Positions 33,502-42,225 of a stretch of 47,827 nt of DNA are shown here, one piece after another. How positions within the stretch are numbered: position 1 is the first letter of the stretch; every line of letters begins with the position of its first letter. The notes under the pieces were generated by a model. It had not been told where the DNA came from and did not search any database. It saw nothing but the letters and a program-made list of their open reading frames with translations. Where the stretch lies: contig JBAXPW010000002.1 of the NCBI GenBank assembly GCA_037132015.1, positions 1-47,827 of the forward strand. Reading direction: 5' to 3'. This DNA comes from JBAXPW01 sp037132015. GTDB taxonomy: Bacteria > Patescibacteriota > Microgenomatia > UBA1406 > GWC2-37-13. The position numbers were made by a program, and so were the translations under genes.

Positions 33502-34906
33502 CTTTTGTTCCAACCATATATACAGCTTGCCATGGTTGATATCGAGAAATGAATTTTTGCTCTAAATTTGTATTCTCATTTAAAAATACTTTATATATAA
33601 AACTTGCAGTAGCTCCCCATGCTTCATGTTCAATTTGGTGTTGCACTCCTTTTTGAAGAGATGGATCTTCTTGATATGATGGTGGTGGAGGAGCAACCTG
33701 ATCATAGAGACGAATATCTGTTATCTCAACTTTTCTATTATCTTTTTTTCCATAAAATAAGAATTTCAATTTTGTATTTTTTTCGTCAACTTCAGTTTGT
33801 ATTAATATTGATCCGGGTGTATTATTTTTAAATTTCAGATCGACTGATGGTGTAAAAATCGTCGCATCAAATCCGGGTTTTGTATCATTTTCATAGTAGG
33901 ATACTCGATATGCATGAGCATTGCGTTCCAAAATGGGCAATCCTGCATTCATGGCTGTGCGAAACATTGTAGTTGATACTTGACATATCCCTCCTCCGTC
34001 ACCAAGTACAGTTTTTCCACTTTTGATAACATATGCGGGCTTAAAACCTGTTAGTGAGGATATATCACCAACAATCTCATCGAAGGAAAAAATTTTATCT
34101 TTCGGAATTAATACTCCATGAAATTTGGAAGCTCCGAGAATGACGTTATGTATTCGTTCTGGCATTGATCCTCTATAGTTTGATTCACCTGTAGCAATTA
34201 ATTCCTCAATACCAAATTCATTTGATTGACTTAATTGAATATCAGGTTGAATAGGGGTAGAAGTTAGGTTGAGGGATATATCTTGAGAGTTATGTAATTT
34301 ACGTATAAATTCATCAATTTGGTTTTTAAGAGCGAGAGTATTTATTTTTTTTCCTTGCTCATCTTTTCTAAAAGTAGTAACTTTTCCATTTTCGAAGGAG
34401 AATAATGCATTTTTTGCGGGTATAGTATATTGATCTTCTAGTGAGGTTAGAAGATTGATGAGTTTGATAGTATCGTATCCGATTCTTGTTTTAAAATCAT
34501 ATTTTTGGATATTATATATACTTAGTATTTTTTGAAGTAGAGAATGAAAACTTGATGAAGACCTTCCGATCATGTATGCATTTTCAATTATTTCATCTCC
34601 ATCAGAATGTATGTTATATATTTGTCCAGAAACCGTTGCTACAGCCTGATTATTGTAAAATATATTTATTTGAGTATTTGCAAACTCCTTTGTTTTTTTC
34701 TTATATTTGTCAACCAAATCGCTTTTTAATGATTGTCCTACGTTTATATTATCAATATATACGTTCGGATAAAAGCGATTGATCAACTCTTTGTCCTTTT
34801 GAAGCAATGATAGATAAAAAACAGTCAATAAAAGTGTAAGAAGCACAACAATAATTGAGCAGTATTGTAAGATACTCAATCTCTTTTTTAAATATTTTGA
34901 TATCAT
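33497..34906 (-). CDS. VanW family protein with peptidoglycan-binding-like domain
   Basis: 469 residues. N-terminal TM (SILQYCSIIVVLLTLLLTVFYL, ~10-31), a PG-binding-4-like domain (~45-190), then the VanW domain (~235-395): GMSE-type start as RIHNVILGASKFHGVLI, FSFDEIVGDISSLTGFKPAYVI, LGDGGGICQVSTTMFRTAMNAGLPI and RNAHAYRVSYY. A C-terminal G5-like part follows (~400-469). VanW is named for vancomycin clusters, but its biochemical function is unknown; the protein is outward-facing and likely envelope-related. Its ATG lies only 7 bases from the divergent solute-binding protein gene. Confidence 0.88.
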   Translation of the reverse strand: MISKYLKKRLSILQYCSIIVVLLTLLLTVFYLSLLQKDKELINRFYPNVYIDNINVGQSLKSDLVDKYKKKTKEFANTQINIFYNNQAVATVSGQIYNIHSDGDEIIENAYMIGRSSSSFHSLLQKILSIYNIQKYDFKTRIGYDTIKLINLLTSLEDQYTIPAKNALFSFENGKVTTFRKDEQGKKINTLALKNQIDEFIRKLHNSQDISLNLTSTPIQPDIQLSQSNEFGIEELIATGESNYRGSMPERIHNVILGASKFHGVLIPKDKIFSFDEIVGDISSLTGFKPAYVIKSGKTVLGDGGGICQVSTTMFRTAMNAGLPILERNAHAYRVSYYENDTKPGFDATIFTPSVDLKFKNNTPGSILIQTEVDEKNTKLKFLFYGKKDNRKVEITDIRLYDQVAPPPPSYQEDPSLQKGVQHQIEHEAWGATASFIYKVFLNENTNLEQKFISRYQPWQAVYMVGTKE

Positions 34907-34913
34907 AATATAT

Positions 34914-36434
34914 ATGAGCGATGATAATTTAGCACTGAATCAAGAGTATAGTCAGGATTTAAACCAACAGCAGGCTTACGATAATAGTATTCAAGGTGAT
35001 AATGTACAAAACTTATATTCAGATAACATACAACCTGAAGAATTATCACCTGATATTTCATCAACTGACGATGCAATGGAAAATGAACAAGCCCCTGAAA
35101 TACCGTCTGAAGAAATTATGCCAGTTTCAGAAGAAAATAACAAGGCAAAATATTTAATAATAGCTGGAGCTGTTGGATTCTTTGTTATTATTTTTGCAAT
35201 TATATTAGCTGTTATTTTAGGAAGAGGTACTACACAAAAGAAGCCTGTTACTCTTACTTATTGGGGACTTTGGGATGAAAAACAGATTTATGAAAGTGTA
35301 TTTCAGGATTATATTAAAAGGAATCCTCATGTAAAAATTGAATATCAAAAATATTCTCCAGCGGAATATAGACAGCGTATCTTAGCAAGGAGTCCTACTG
35401 GTGCGGGTCCAGATATATTCCGCTTTCACAATACTTGGTTATCAGAAGTAAAAGATGTTGTATCAAGTATTCCTCAAGAGGTAATGACAAATGCACAATT
35501 TGAAAGCACTTTTTTTTCTATTCATTCAAAAGATCTTAAATTGGGTAATTCGTATTATGGTATTCCATTGTATGTTGACGGATTAGTCCTTATTTATAAT
35601 AATTCGTTGTTGAGTAACGCTGGCATATCAGAACCTCCTTCAAATTGGGATGATATGATTAATTATATTGAAAAACTTACCGTAAAGGATTCAAGCGGAG
35701 TGATTCAAACTTCAGGTTTAGCCATAGGGAATGCGGTAAATGTTGACCATTTTTCAGATATCTTCGGACTTTTACTTATTCAAAATGGAGGAACTTTAAA
35801 GGGTTTAGATTCCCAATATGCTTCACAAGCTCTCGAATCATATCGTTCATTTGCAGAACCACCCAAGGAGTACTGGAATGCAGATATGCCAAATTCAATT
35901 AATGCGTTTGCTCAAGGGAAAGTTGCGATGGTGATAGCTCCTACTTGGGAGGTGATTTCTTTGAAGGCAATGAATCCTGATTTAGAAATTAAAGTTGCTC
36001 CAGTACCAATAGTTCCAGGTTCAAAACAAATCACGATTGCAAATTATTGGGCAGAAGGTGTGAGTAAGTATAGTAAAAACCAACTTGAGGCATGGAAATT
36101 ATTAAAATTTATGTCTGAAAAAGAATCATTAACTAAAATTTATGAAGCGCAAAAAAAGACAAGACCTTTTGGAAGCCCCTATTCGCGTAAGGATCTTGCT
36201 TCTACATTAGCTAATGATCCTTATGTCGGCACAATAATCACTCAGGCTGAAAATGATAATCTTGTTTCAATTCCGCTTATTTCTCGTACATTTGATGCAG
36301 GTTTGAACGACAATATCATTAAGTATATAGAAAATGCAGTAAATTCTACCTCTCAGGGAGTTTCTTATACCGAGTCGCTAAGTGTAGCAAAAAAAGGAAT
36401 TGATCAGATACTTTTACAATATGGGATTGAGTGA
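34914..36434 (+). CDS. Membrane-anchored extracellular solute-binding protein (family 1)
   Basis: 506 residues. Residues 1-76 are acidic, Gln/Asn/Pro-rich and probably disordered; a TM helix follows (~80-102). The remainder is a family 1 (sugar-type) binding protein: VTLTYWGLWDEKQIYESVFQDYIKRNPHVKIEYQKY, then GPDIFRFHNTW, GIPLYVDGLVLIYNNSLL and FAQGKVAMVIAPTWE. Most relatives are lipoproteins; this one is anchored by an N-terminal helix with the acidic tail in the cytoplasm. No ABC permease or ATPase gene lies in the window, so transport is not assured; it may bind glucans or act as a sensor. Confidence 0.85.
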   Translation: MSDDNLALNQEYSQDLNQQQAYDNSIQGDNVQNLYSDNIQPEELSPDISSTDDAMENEQAPEIPSEEIMPVSEENNKAKYLIIAGAVGFFVIIFAIILAVILGRGTTQKKPVTLTYWGLWDEKQIYESVFQDYIKRNPHVKIEYQKYSPAEYRQRILARSPTGAGPDIFRFHNTWLSEVKDVVSSIPQEVMTNAQFESTFFSIHSKDLKLGNSYYGIPLYVDGLVLIYNNSLLSNAGISEPPSNWDDMINYIEKLTVKDSSGVIQTSGLAIGNAVNVDHFSDIFGLLLIQNGGTLKGLDSQYASQALESYRSFAEPPKEYWNADMPNSINAFAQGKVAMVIAPTWEVISLKAMNPDLEIKVAPVPIVPGSKQITIANYWAEGVSKYSKNQLEAWKLLKFMSEKESLTKIYEAQKKTRPFGSPYSRKDLASTLANDPYVGTIITQAENDNLVSIPLISRTFDAGLNDNIIKYIENAVNSTSQGVSYTESLSVAKKGIDQILLQYGIE

Positions 36435-36461
36435 TTCTATTCATTTTGGTAATATTATTCT

Positions 36462-38639
36462 ATGAGTCTGTTTAATTATTTTCTTCGAAAACGTACTAAC
36501 ACTGAGCATTATTTTGGTCTTCTTATAAAGGAGCAAGGTGCAACAGGTTTTATATATCTTTATAAAGAAGGAAAGTTGGAAATCCTATATAAACGCAATT
36601 GTGTTTACAGTAATGGATGGGAAAATATTATTGAAGATGTTGATAATCTACTTTTTGAACTTGAAAGTCAAAGTAAATTGCGAATGAAGAAAGTGATATA
36701 TTTCACATATTCGCATTTGATTGATCAAACAACTCATGAGATAAAAGATCCGTACAAGTTGATATTAAAAAAACTGTCAAAAGAGCTTGAATTACGACCG
36801 TTGGGATTCATCGAGAGTTATGAAGCAGTATTGATTGCCTTGTCAGAAGGTCATTCAAATCTATTAAATACTATTCTTTTTGAAATAGATAAAACTGAAC
36901 ACACACTTTTTGTTATAAAGGCTGGTAAATTATTGCATCGTATTTGCGTTGCTCATACTCAATCTCTCAAAGATGATTTAACTGAGGGTTTATTTAAGAT
37001 TGCAAATGATGTTTTGTTACCCCCATATATTGTTTTTTATGGCTCAAATGAAATACAAGAGGAAATTTTTTCCTTAAAGTCAGTTCATTGGTCAAAAGAA
37101 ATTTTTATTCATCAACCAAAAATAGAAATAGTGGAGACAGACGTATTACACAAATCAATGGGCTTGGTTTTTGAAAAACAATTGAAAGAAGTAGAAAATC
37201 CAATGAACAAACAGGAAGAGCAGACTACATCTGAGGCATCTTATTCTCATGAAAATAGTCATAATATGATAGATTTTAATTCTCTAAGTATTCAAGAGGA
37301 AAATCCCACTCATACATTATTAGGATTTACTGTCGGAGGATATGCAATAGAACCTGAACCATATATAAAAATGGTTAGTAAACCAGTTCTACCAATCACT
37401 CACGAACATGAAATTTATGAAAAACCTGATAATGAACCAAAAGTAGCTCTAGAACATACGACTGCTAAAAAAGGTCGTGCATTTAAGTTTCCTCCGATTA
37501 TTTTTAAAAGTCGTTTTGTTTTAATAAGTGCTATTATGACAATCTCTGTAATAACATTTATTTTGATTTCACTCTTTATATTCCATAAAGCTGATATTAT
37601 TTTGATATTACCAACAAGGGATATATCGGAGACGATTAGCTTCAATATTCCGGTGGAGAATAGCGAAGATTCTCAATTATTACATATCCAAATTAGTTCA
37701 ATTTCTGCTTCATTTAGTGATTCAAAAAAAACAACAGGCAAACATGATGTTGGAGAGAAGGCTAAAGGTGTTGTTATATTGAGAAATAAGACAAATAAGG
37801 AGATTCAAATAAATAAAAATTCAATTCTTAAAATTGATTCTTTATCATATGTTTTGAATGACGATGTTAAGATTGCTTCATCAAGCGAGAATCTATCTGA
37901 TGGAAGTATGAGGCCTGGTGAAAAAAAAGCAAATGTTACAGCAACTCAGATCGGTTCTGAATATAATTTGGAGAAAGGTAAGCAAATTTCTATTGCAGAT
38001 TATTCAAATTCATCTATATATGCATACAACGACACTGCATTTGTAGGAGGAACAAAAAGGCAAATTGAGACCGTAGCTAAAAAAGATCTCGAGGATTTAA
38101 AATTGTCTGTATTGAATAAAGGAAAAATAGAAGTTATAAAAGGTTTGAGTGGTAAGACGAATGATGATGGTAAGATAATTGACACCATGACGAATGTTGG
38201 AATAAGTAATTTAAAGTATTCAAAGGAGGTTGGAGAAGAGGGAACAGATGTAACTTTAGAAGCTAATGTTATTGCCACATATTACTCTTATAATAATATT
38301 CTTTTTAAAAATAAGTTGTATGATAGTTTAAAATCAGAAGTGCCTACTGGATATGTATTAAATAAAAATAAAATCTCATATGATTTAGTTAACGAAGATC
38401 TGAATAAAAATCAAATGCAAGTTAAAGTAGACGCTTCTGCTATAGTGGCCAAAGACTTAAGTAAGGAAGAATTGAGTAATGTAATAAAAGGACTTTCGAA
38501 ATCTGATGCTCAAACATTAATAAAAAGTAAATACAGTATAGAATCTGTGAATATACAAATCTCATCGCCATTATCGCTATTTAACGGATGGATTCCGTTT
38601 ATTCAAAGCAAAATTTTAATTAAATTTACTGATAATTAA
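36462..38639 (+). CDS. Actin-like/PilM-like N-terminus joined through a TM to a baseplate-J-like outer domain
   Basis: 725 residues. Residues 1-~240 have an alternating alpha/beta, possibly actin-like/PilM-like fold (no clear phosphate loop). A low-complexity linker (~245-340) is followed by a TM helix (~350-374). The outer part (~385-725) includes AKGVVILRNKTNKEIQI, RPGEKKANVTATQIGSEYNLEKGK and AFVGGTKRQIETVAKKDLEDLK, which resemble the baseplate J/gp47-like proteins often annotated in CPR genomes. Its role is unknown, probably in the envelope. It starts 27 bases after the binding-protein gene and precedes the sortase. Confidence 0.6.
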   Translation: MSLFNYFLRKRTNTEHYFGLLIKEQGATGFIYLYKEGKLEILYKRNCVYSNGWENIIEDVDNLLFELESQSKLRMKKVIYFTYSHLIDQTTHEIKDPYKLILKKLSKELELRPLGFIESYEAVLIALSEGHSNLLNTILFEIDKTEHTLFVIKAGKLLHRICVAHTQSLKDDLTEGLFKIANDVLLPPYIVFYGSNEIQEEIFSLKSVHWSKEIFIHQPKIEIVETDVLHKSMGLVFEKQLKEVENPMNKQEEQTTSEASYSHENSHNMIDFNSLSIQEENPTHTLLGFTVGGYAIEPEPYIKMVSKPVLPITHEHEIYEKPDNEPKVALEHTTAKKGRAFKFPPIIFKSRFVLISAIMTISVITFILISLFIFHKADIILILPTRDISETISFNIPVENSEDSQLLHIQISSISASFSDSKKTTGKHDVGEKAKGVVILRNKTNKEIQINKNSILKIDSLSYVLNDDVKIASSSENLSDGSMRPGEKKANVTATQIGSEYNLEKGKQISIADYSNSSIYAYNDTAFVGGTKRQIETVAKKDLEDLKLSVLNKGKIEVIKGLSGKTNDDGKIIDTMTNVGISNLKYSKEVGEEGTDVTLEANVIATYYSYNNILFKNKLYDSLKSEVPTGYVLNKNKISYDLVNEDLNKNQMQVKVDASAIVAKDLSKEELSNVIKGLSKSDAQTLIKSKYSIESVNIQISSPLSLFNGWIPFIQSKILIKFTDN

Positions 38640-38661
38640 AATTTATTCAGATTTATTTATT

Positions 38662-39414
38662 ATGGCAGTCCACGTATATATTAAAGAGGAATATACAGTA
38701 AAAAAACAGGTAATTCACACAATTTCATATATTTCTTTAATCGCTGGAGCATTGATGTTGTTTTGGTCATTTTATCCAATTATTTCGTTTGAGTTATATT
38801 CAAGAATATTTATTGAGCAAAATATTGTCAGCCCAATTCCAATGGAAAATTATGTATCATCATTAAAAGTAGCAAATACAGTATTAGGAAGTAATTCAGT
38901 TTATTCAAACAATTTAAAAGATTTTGTACAAGCAAATTTGTGGTTTCCAGCAATGCCACAACCGACAAGCATGCCGTCAAAGATACCAGTTAATAACTAT
39001 TTATTATCTATTCCAAAATTAAATATTATTGATGCAAAAGTAAAAGTTGGTGGCGATGATCTATCAAAGACTCTTGTGCATTATTTACCTACTAGTCTTC
39101 CGGGAGAAAAAGGAAATGTAGCTATTTTTGGACACTCAACTCTACCTCAGTTATATAATGTAAAGGATTATAAAACTATATTTACATATCTTCCATCTTT
39201 AGAAAAGGGAGACTTAATAATAGTAAAAATGCCTGATGCTCAGTATGAATATCAAGTCTTTGATATGTTTGTAGTTGATCCTGATCAGATATCAATTCTT
39301 GATCAAAAATATGACTCCTCATATCTTACAGTTGTTACTTGTGTACCTCCAGGGACATATTGGAAACGTTTGGTTGTTCGTGCAAAGATAAAAGAACTAT
39401 CAAGTCCAAATTAA
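38662..39414 (+). CDS. Sortase
   Basis: 250 residues. TM helix ~19-40, a linker, then the sortase barrel (~110-245). The catalytic triad is present: H158 (FGHST), C227 (VVTCVPPG) and R236 (YWKRLVV). The TCxPxGTxxxRLVVRA-like ending suggests a class D/E-type enzyme. It cleaves sorting signals such as LPXTG and attaches the protein to the cell wall or to another subunit. A candidate substrate with LPVTG is encoded at 28692-29096. It lies 22 bases after the 725-residue gene. Confidence 0.92.
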   Translation: MAVHVYIKEEYTVKKQVIHTISYISLIAGALMLFWSFYPIISFELYSRIFIEQNIVSPIPMENYVSSLKVANTVLGSNSVYSNNLKDFVQANLWFPAMPQPTSMPSKIPVNNYLLSIPKLNIIDAKVKVGGDDLSKTLVHYLPTSLPGEKGNVAIFGHSTLPQLYNVKDYKTIFTYLPSLEKGDLIIVKMPDAQYEYQVFDMFVVDPDQISILDQKYDSSYLTVVTCVPPGTYWKRLVVRAKIKELSSPN

Positions 39415-39452
39415 ACTTTTATTCTCTATCGTTTAACTGGGACAAGTCGTTA

Positions 39453-39481
39453 TTGAAAAGACCTATAATATATGATATAAT
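39453..39481 (+). promoter_or_regulatory. Promoter of the penicillin-binding protein gene
   Basis: TTGAAA (39453-39458), exactly 17 bases and TATAAT (39476-39481), ending 9 bases before the ATG at 39491. A predicted leader of 2-3 bases leaves no room for a Shine-Dalgarno site. Only one mismatch to consensus in each region at most. Confidence 0.65.
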
Positions 39482-39490
39482 TGAAACTTA

Positions 39491-42031
39491 ATGGACTTAA
39501 AAAAATTACGTACTAGTATGTCAAAAAAGATCACAAAACTTTTATATAAATTGTTGTATTACATTGTTTGGTTTTTTATATCAATAGGTGAAAGCGTACA
39601 GAGAGTTATTACAATTACTTCTTTATTTTTAGTTTCACATACAAAAAGAATTTATTTGTATATCAATTCAAATAAGATTATTAAAGTTAAGATAAGATAT
39701 GTAAATATTTTTACGTTTTCACAGGTTAAGGAATCTTCAAATAGACTTAATGAATATCGTCTAAAATTGACTTCAAAAATTCGTATTCTTGTTTTGATTA
39801 TTAAAGCGCTTCTAAAGAAGAATTTTTATAATGTACGTATTCTTTTCAAGAAATTAGTTGTTTATGGCAATTCTATCCAAACAAGAAACAAAGGTAATTT
39901 TTCTAAACTTAATTCTAAGTATATAAAGGGTAGTATTTTAAAGAGAATTATAGAAATTATCAATAATTCATCATATAAAAAGGTAGTAGTAATAGTAAGA
40001 AAATTATTTGGAATCGTATTATTTATTGTTTTAATACCTATCCAGGTAGTAAGAGCAATTTTATCAGAAAGAATACGATCATTTTATTTTGGGTTTTTTG
40101 TATGTTTTTTACTACTTTCAACGTATCAATCATATATTTTTATAAAAGGTTTACCTTCACCGGAAGATATTGGTAAGGTTAATTATCCCGTGTCGAGTCA
40201 TATTTTTGATAGAAATGGTAAATTGCTTTATGAGGTTTTTCGTGAACAAAATAGAACCCCTGTAAAATTAAAAGATATTCCAAAGTACCTATTCCAAGCA
40301 TCTATATCAATTGAGGATAAAGATTTTTATAAACACCATGGTGTGTCATTAATTAGTGGAATATTGCGCGCACTTGTTGATACAGTAAAAACAAAAGAAC
40401 TACAAGGAGGTTCTACAATTACTCAACAATTGGTTAAGACTGCATTATTATCTCCTGAACAAACGATTGACAGAAAAATTAAAGAAATTATTCTTGCAAT
40501 ATGGACGGAGAGAATTTACTCTAAAGAAGAAATATTACAGATGTATCTTAATCAAGTACCATATGGTGGATCTGCCTATGGGGTAGAAGAAGCATCAAAA
40601 ACATATCTTGGAAAATCAGCTAAGGAATTGACAATTGCTGAAGCGGCGATGTTAGCTGGTCTTCCACAAGCACCTTCGATATACTCACCATTTTCAAATC
40701 CAGACGCGGCAATATATAGAAGAAATGAAGTATTAAATAAAATGTTTAAACAAGGGTATATTACTGAAAAACAATATCAATCTGCTCAAAAAGAGAAAAT
40801 AAAAATTATTCCGCCAGTAACATCAATTAATGCTCCTCATTTTGTATTTTTTGTTAAATCACAGCTTGAAAAAGAATATGGTATTAGAGAAGTTGAAGAA
40901 GGCGGGTTACGAGTTACAACCTCATTAGATCTAGATGTGCAGAATGAAGTACAAAAGATATTAAAGGAAGAGATAGAAAAAATAAAAGGTCTAAATGTAA
41001 GTAATGGTGCTGTAATTGTAACTAAGCCAGAAACAGGAGAGATATTGGCTATGGTTGGATCTATTGATTATTTCGCTGAGCCAAATGGAGCATTTAACGT
41101 AACCACTGCTCTTCGTCAACCAGGAAGTACGATTAAAGTTCCTATGTATGCGCTAGCTTTAGAGAAGGGATATACTTCGGCAACAATATTGGAAGATGCA
41201 CCTATTTCATTTAATATACCGGGTAGTGTAACTTATAGACCTGTAAATTATGATGGAAAATTTCATGGACGGATTCCGCTTCGATATGCTTTAGCTAATT
41301 CTTACAATATACCTGCAGTTAAGACGTTGAATGCGGTTGGAGTCGAAAATTTTGTAACTTATGCGCAAAAATTAGGCATTAGCACGTGGAATGATCCTTC
41401 AAGATTTGGATTATCTCTTACATTAGGAGGTGGTGAAGTTACTATGTTAGATATAAGTAAGGCATTTGGTGTATTTGCAAGTGAGGGATATCGTGTTGAG
41501 TTGAATCCAATAAAAACTCTTGATGATGCGAAGAATTCAAAAATTTATCAATCTGATGTAATAAAGACAAAAGTTGTTGATTCATCAATCGCGTATATTA
41601 TTTCAGATATGCTTTCTGACGATGTGGCTCGACAATGGGCTTTTGGCGCTAATTCATTTTTAAATATTAAGGGATACAAGGCATCTGTTAAGACAGGTAC
41701 AACTGATAGTAAAAAGGATAATTGGACAATTGGCTATACTCCTGAGTATTTAGTTACAGTATGGGTTGGAAATAATGACAATACTCCTATGAATCCCGCA
41801 TTAACATCTGGTATAACGGGGGCTGCTCCAATTTGGAATAGAGTTATGACCTATTTATTAAAACGTGATACAAAGCCGAATGTTTCTCAGAGATGGTTTG
41901 TAAAACCTCCTAATGTAGTTGAAAAAAATTGTTATTTTGGAAGAAGAGAAGTTTTTGTTGCAGGAACTGATAAAACTACTTCGTGTGGCTTACAATTATT
42001 TTTATCGCCCCAACCTACGATTCAGAATTGA
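39491..42031 (+). CDS. Class A penicillin-binding protein (glycosyltransferase + transpeptidase)
   Basis: 846 residues. GT51 domain ~235-405: catalytic E275 in SIEDKDFYKHHG, QGGSTITQQLVK, then WTERIYSKEEILQMYLNQVPYGGSAYGVEEAS. Transpeptidase ~500-790: S546-T-I-K549 (nucleophile serine), SYN 604-606, KTG 734-736. It polymerises and crosslinks peptidoglycan outside the membrane. The TM is at ~198-218, so almost 200 residues precede it: a very basic extension with two further hydrophobic stretches (~20-32 and ~172-188). No gene symbol is given, as PBP1a/1b types cannot be told apart. Confidence 0.94.
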   Translation: MDLKKLRTSMSKKITKLLYKLLYYIVWFFISIGESVQRVITITSLFLVSHTKRIYLYINSNKIIKVKIRYVNIFTFSQVKESSNRLNEYRLKLTSKIRILVLIIKALLKKNFYNVRILFKKLVVYGNSIQTRNKGNFSKLNSKYIKGSILKRIIEIINNSSYKKVVVIVRKLFGIVLFIVLIPIQVVRAILSERIRSFYFGFFVCFLLLSTYQSYIFIKGLPSPEDIGKVNYPVSSHIFDRNGKLLYEVFREQNRTPVKLKDIPKYLFQASISIEDKDFYKHHGVSLISGILRALVDTVKTKELQGGSTITQQLVKTALLSPEQTIDRKIKEIILAIWTERIYSKEEILQMYLNQVPYGGSAYGVEEASKTYLGKSAKELTIAEAAMLAGLPQAPSIYSPFSNPDAAIYRRNEVLNKMFKQGYITEKQYQSAQKEKIKIIPPVTSINAPHFVFFVKSQLEKEYGIREVEEGGLRVTTSLDLDVQNEVQKILKEEIEKIKGLNVSNGAVIVTKPETGEILAMVGSIDYFAEPNGAFNVTTALRQPGSTIKVPMYALALEKGYTSATILEDAPISFNIPGSVTYRPVNYDGKFHGRIPLRYALANSYNIPAVKTLNAVGVENFVTYAQKLGISTWNDPSRFGLSLTLGGGEVTMLDISKAFGVFASEGYRVELNPIKTLDDAKNSKIYQSDVIKTKVVDSSIAYIISDMLSDDVARQWAFGANSFLNIKGYKASVKTGTTDSKKDNWTIGYTPEYLVTVWVGNNDNTPMNPALTSGITGAAPIWNRVMTYLLKRDTKPNVSQRWFVKPPNVVEKNCYFGRREVFVAGTDKTTSCGLQLFLSPQPTIQN

Positions 42032-42072
42032 TCATACATAAGAAATATATATCATCTCTATAAATTATTATA

Positions 42073-42102
42073 AAGATGTGTTTGAAGTAATAAATACATC
42101 TT
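42073..42102 (+). terminator. Stable hairpin in the gap after the PBP gene
   Basis: AAGATGTGTTT (42073-42083) pairs with AAATACATCTT (42092-42102): 11 bp with one G-U pair and an 8-base loop. It lies 41 bases after the PBP stop and could end its transcript or belong to the leader of the glycosyltransferase gene. The following bases are TTGCACA on a non-T-rich background, so termination is not certain. A weaker AT-only hairpin lies at 42142-42160. The rest of the 42032-42225 gap shows no gene. Confidence 0.4.
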
Positions 42103-42212
42103 GCACATATCTTCAATAACATATATAAATAATGTAGAATAATATTATGTGTAATAATATCGAGATAGGTTTCAATACATTAATTCATTAAATGAAAAAT
42201 ACACATATATAC

Positions 42213-42216
42213 GGAG
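42213..42216 (+). promoter_or_regulatory. Shine-Dalgarno GGAG before the alpha-glucan GT4 gene
   Basis: GGAG (in ACGGAGTGAT) ends 9 bases before the ATG at 42226. It is one of very few recognisable ribosome-binding sites in the window, and it supports the chosen start. It implies that this mRNA has a real 5' leader, in line with the hairpins further upstream. Confidence 0.6.
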
Positions 42217-42225
42217 TGATACGTT

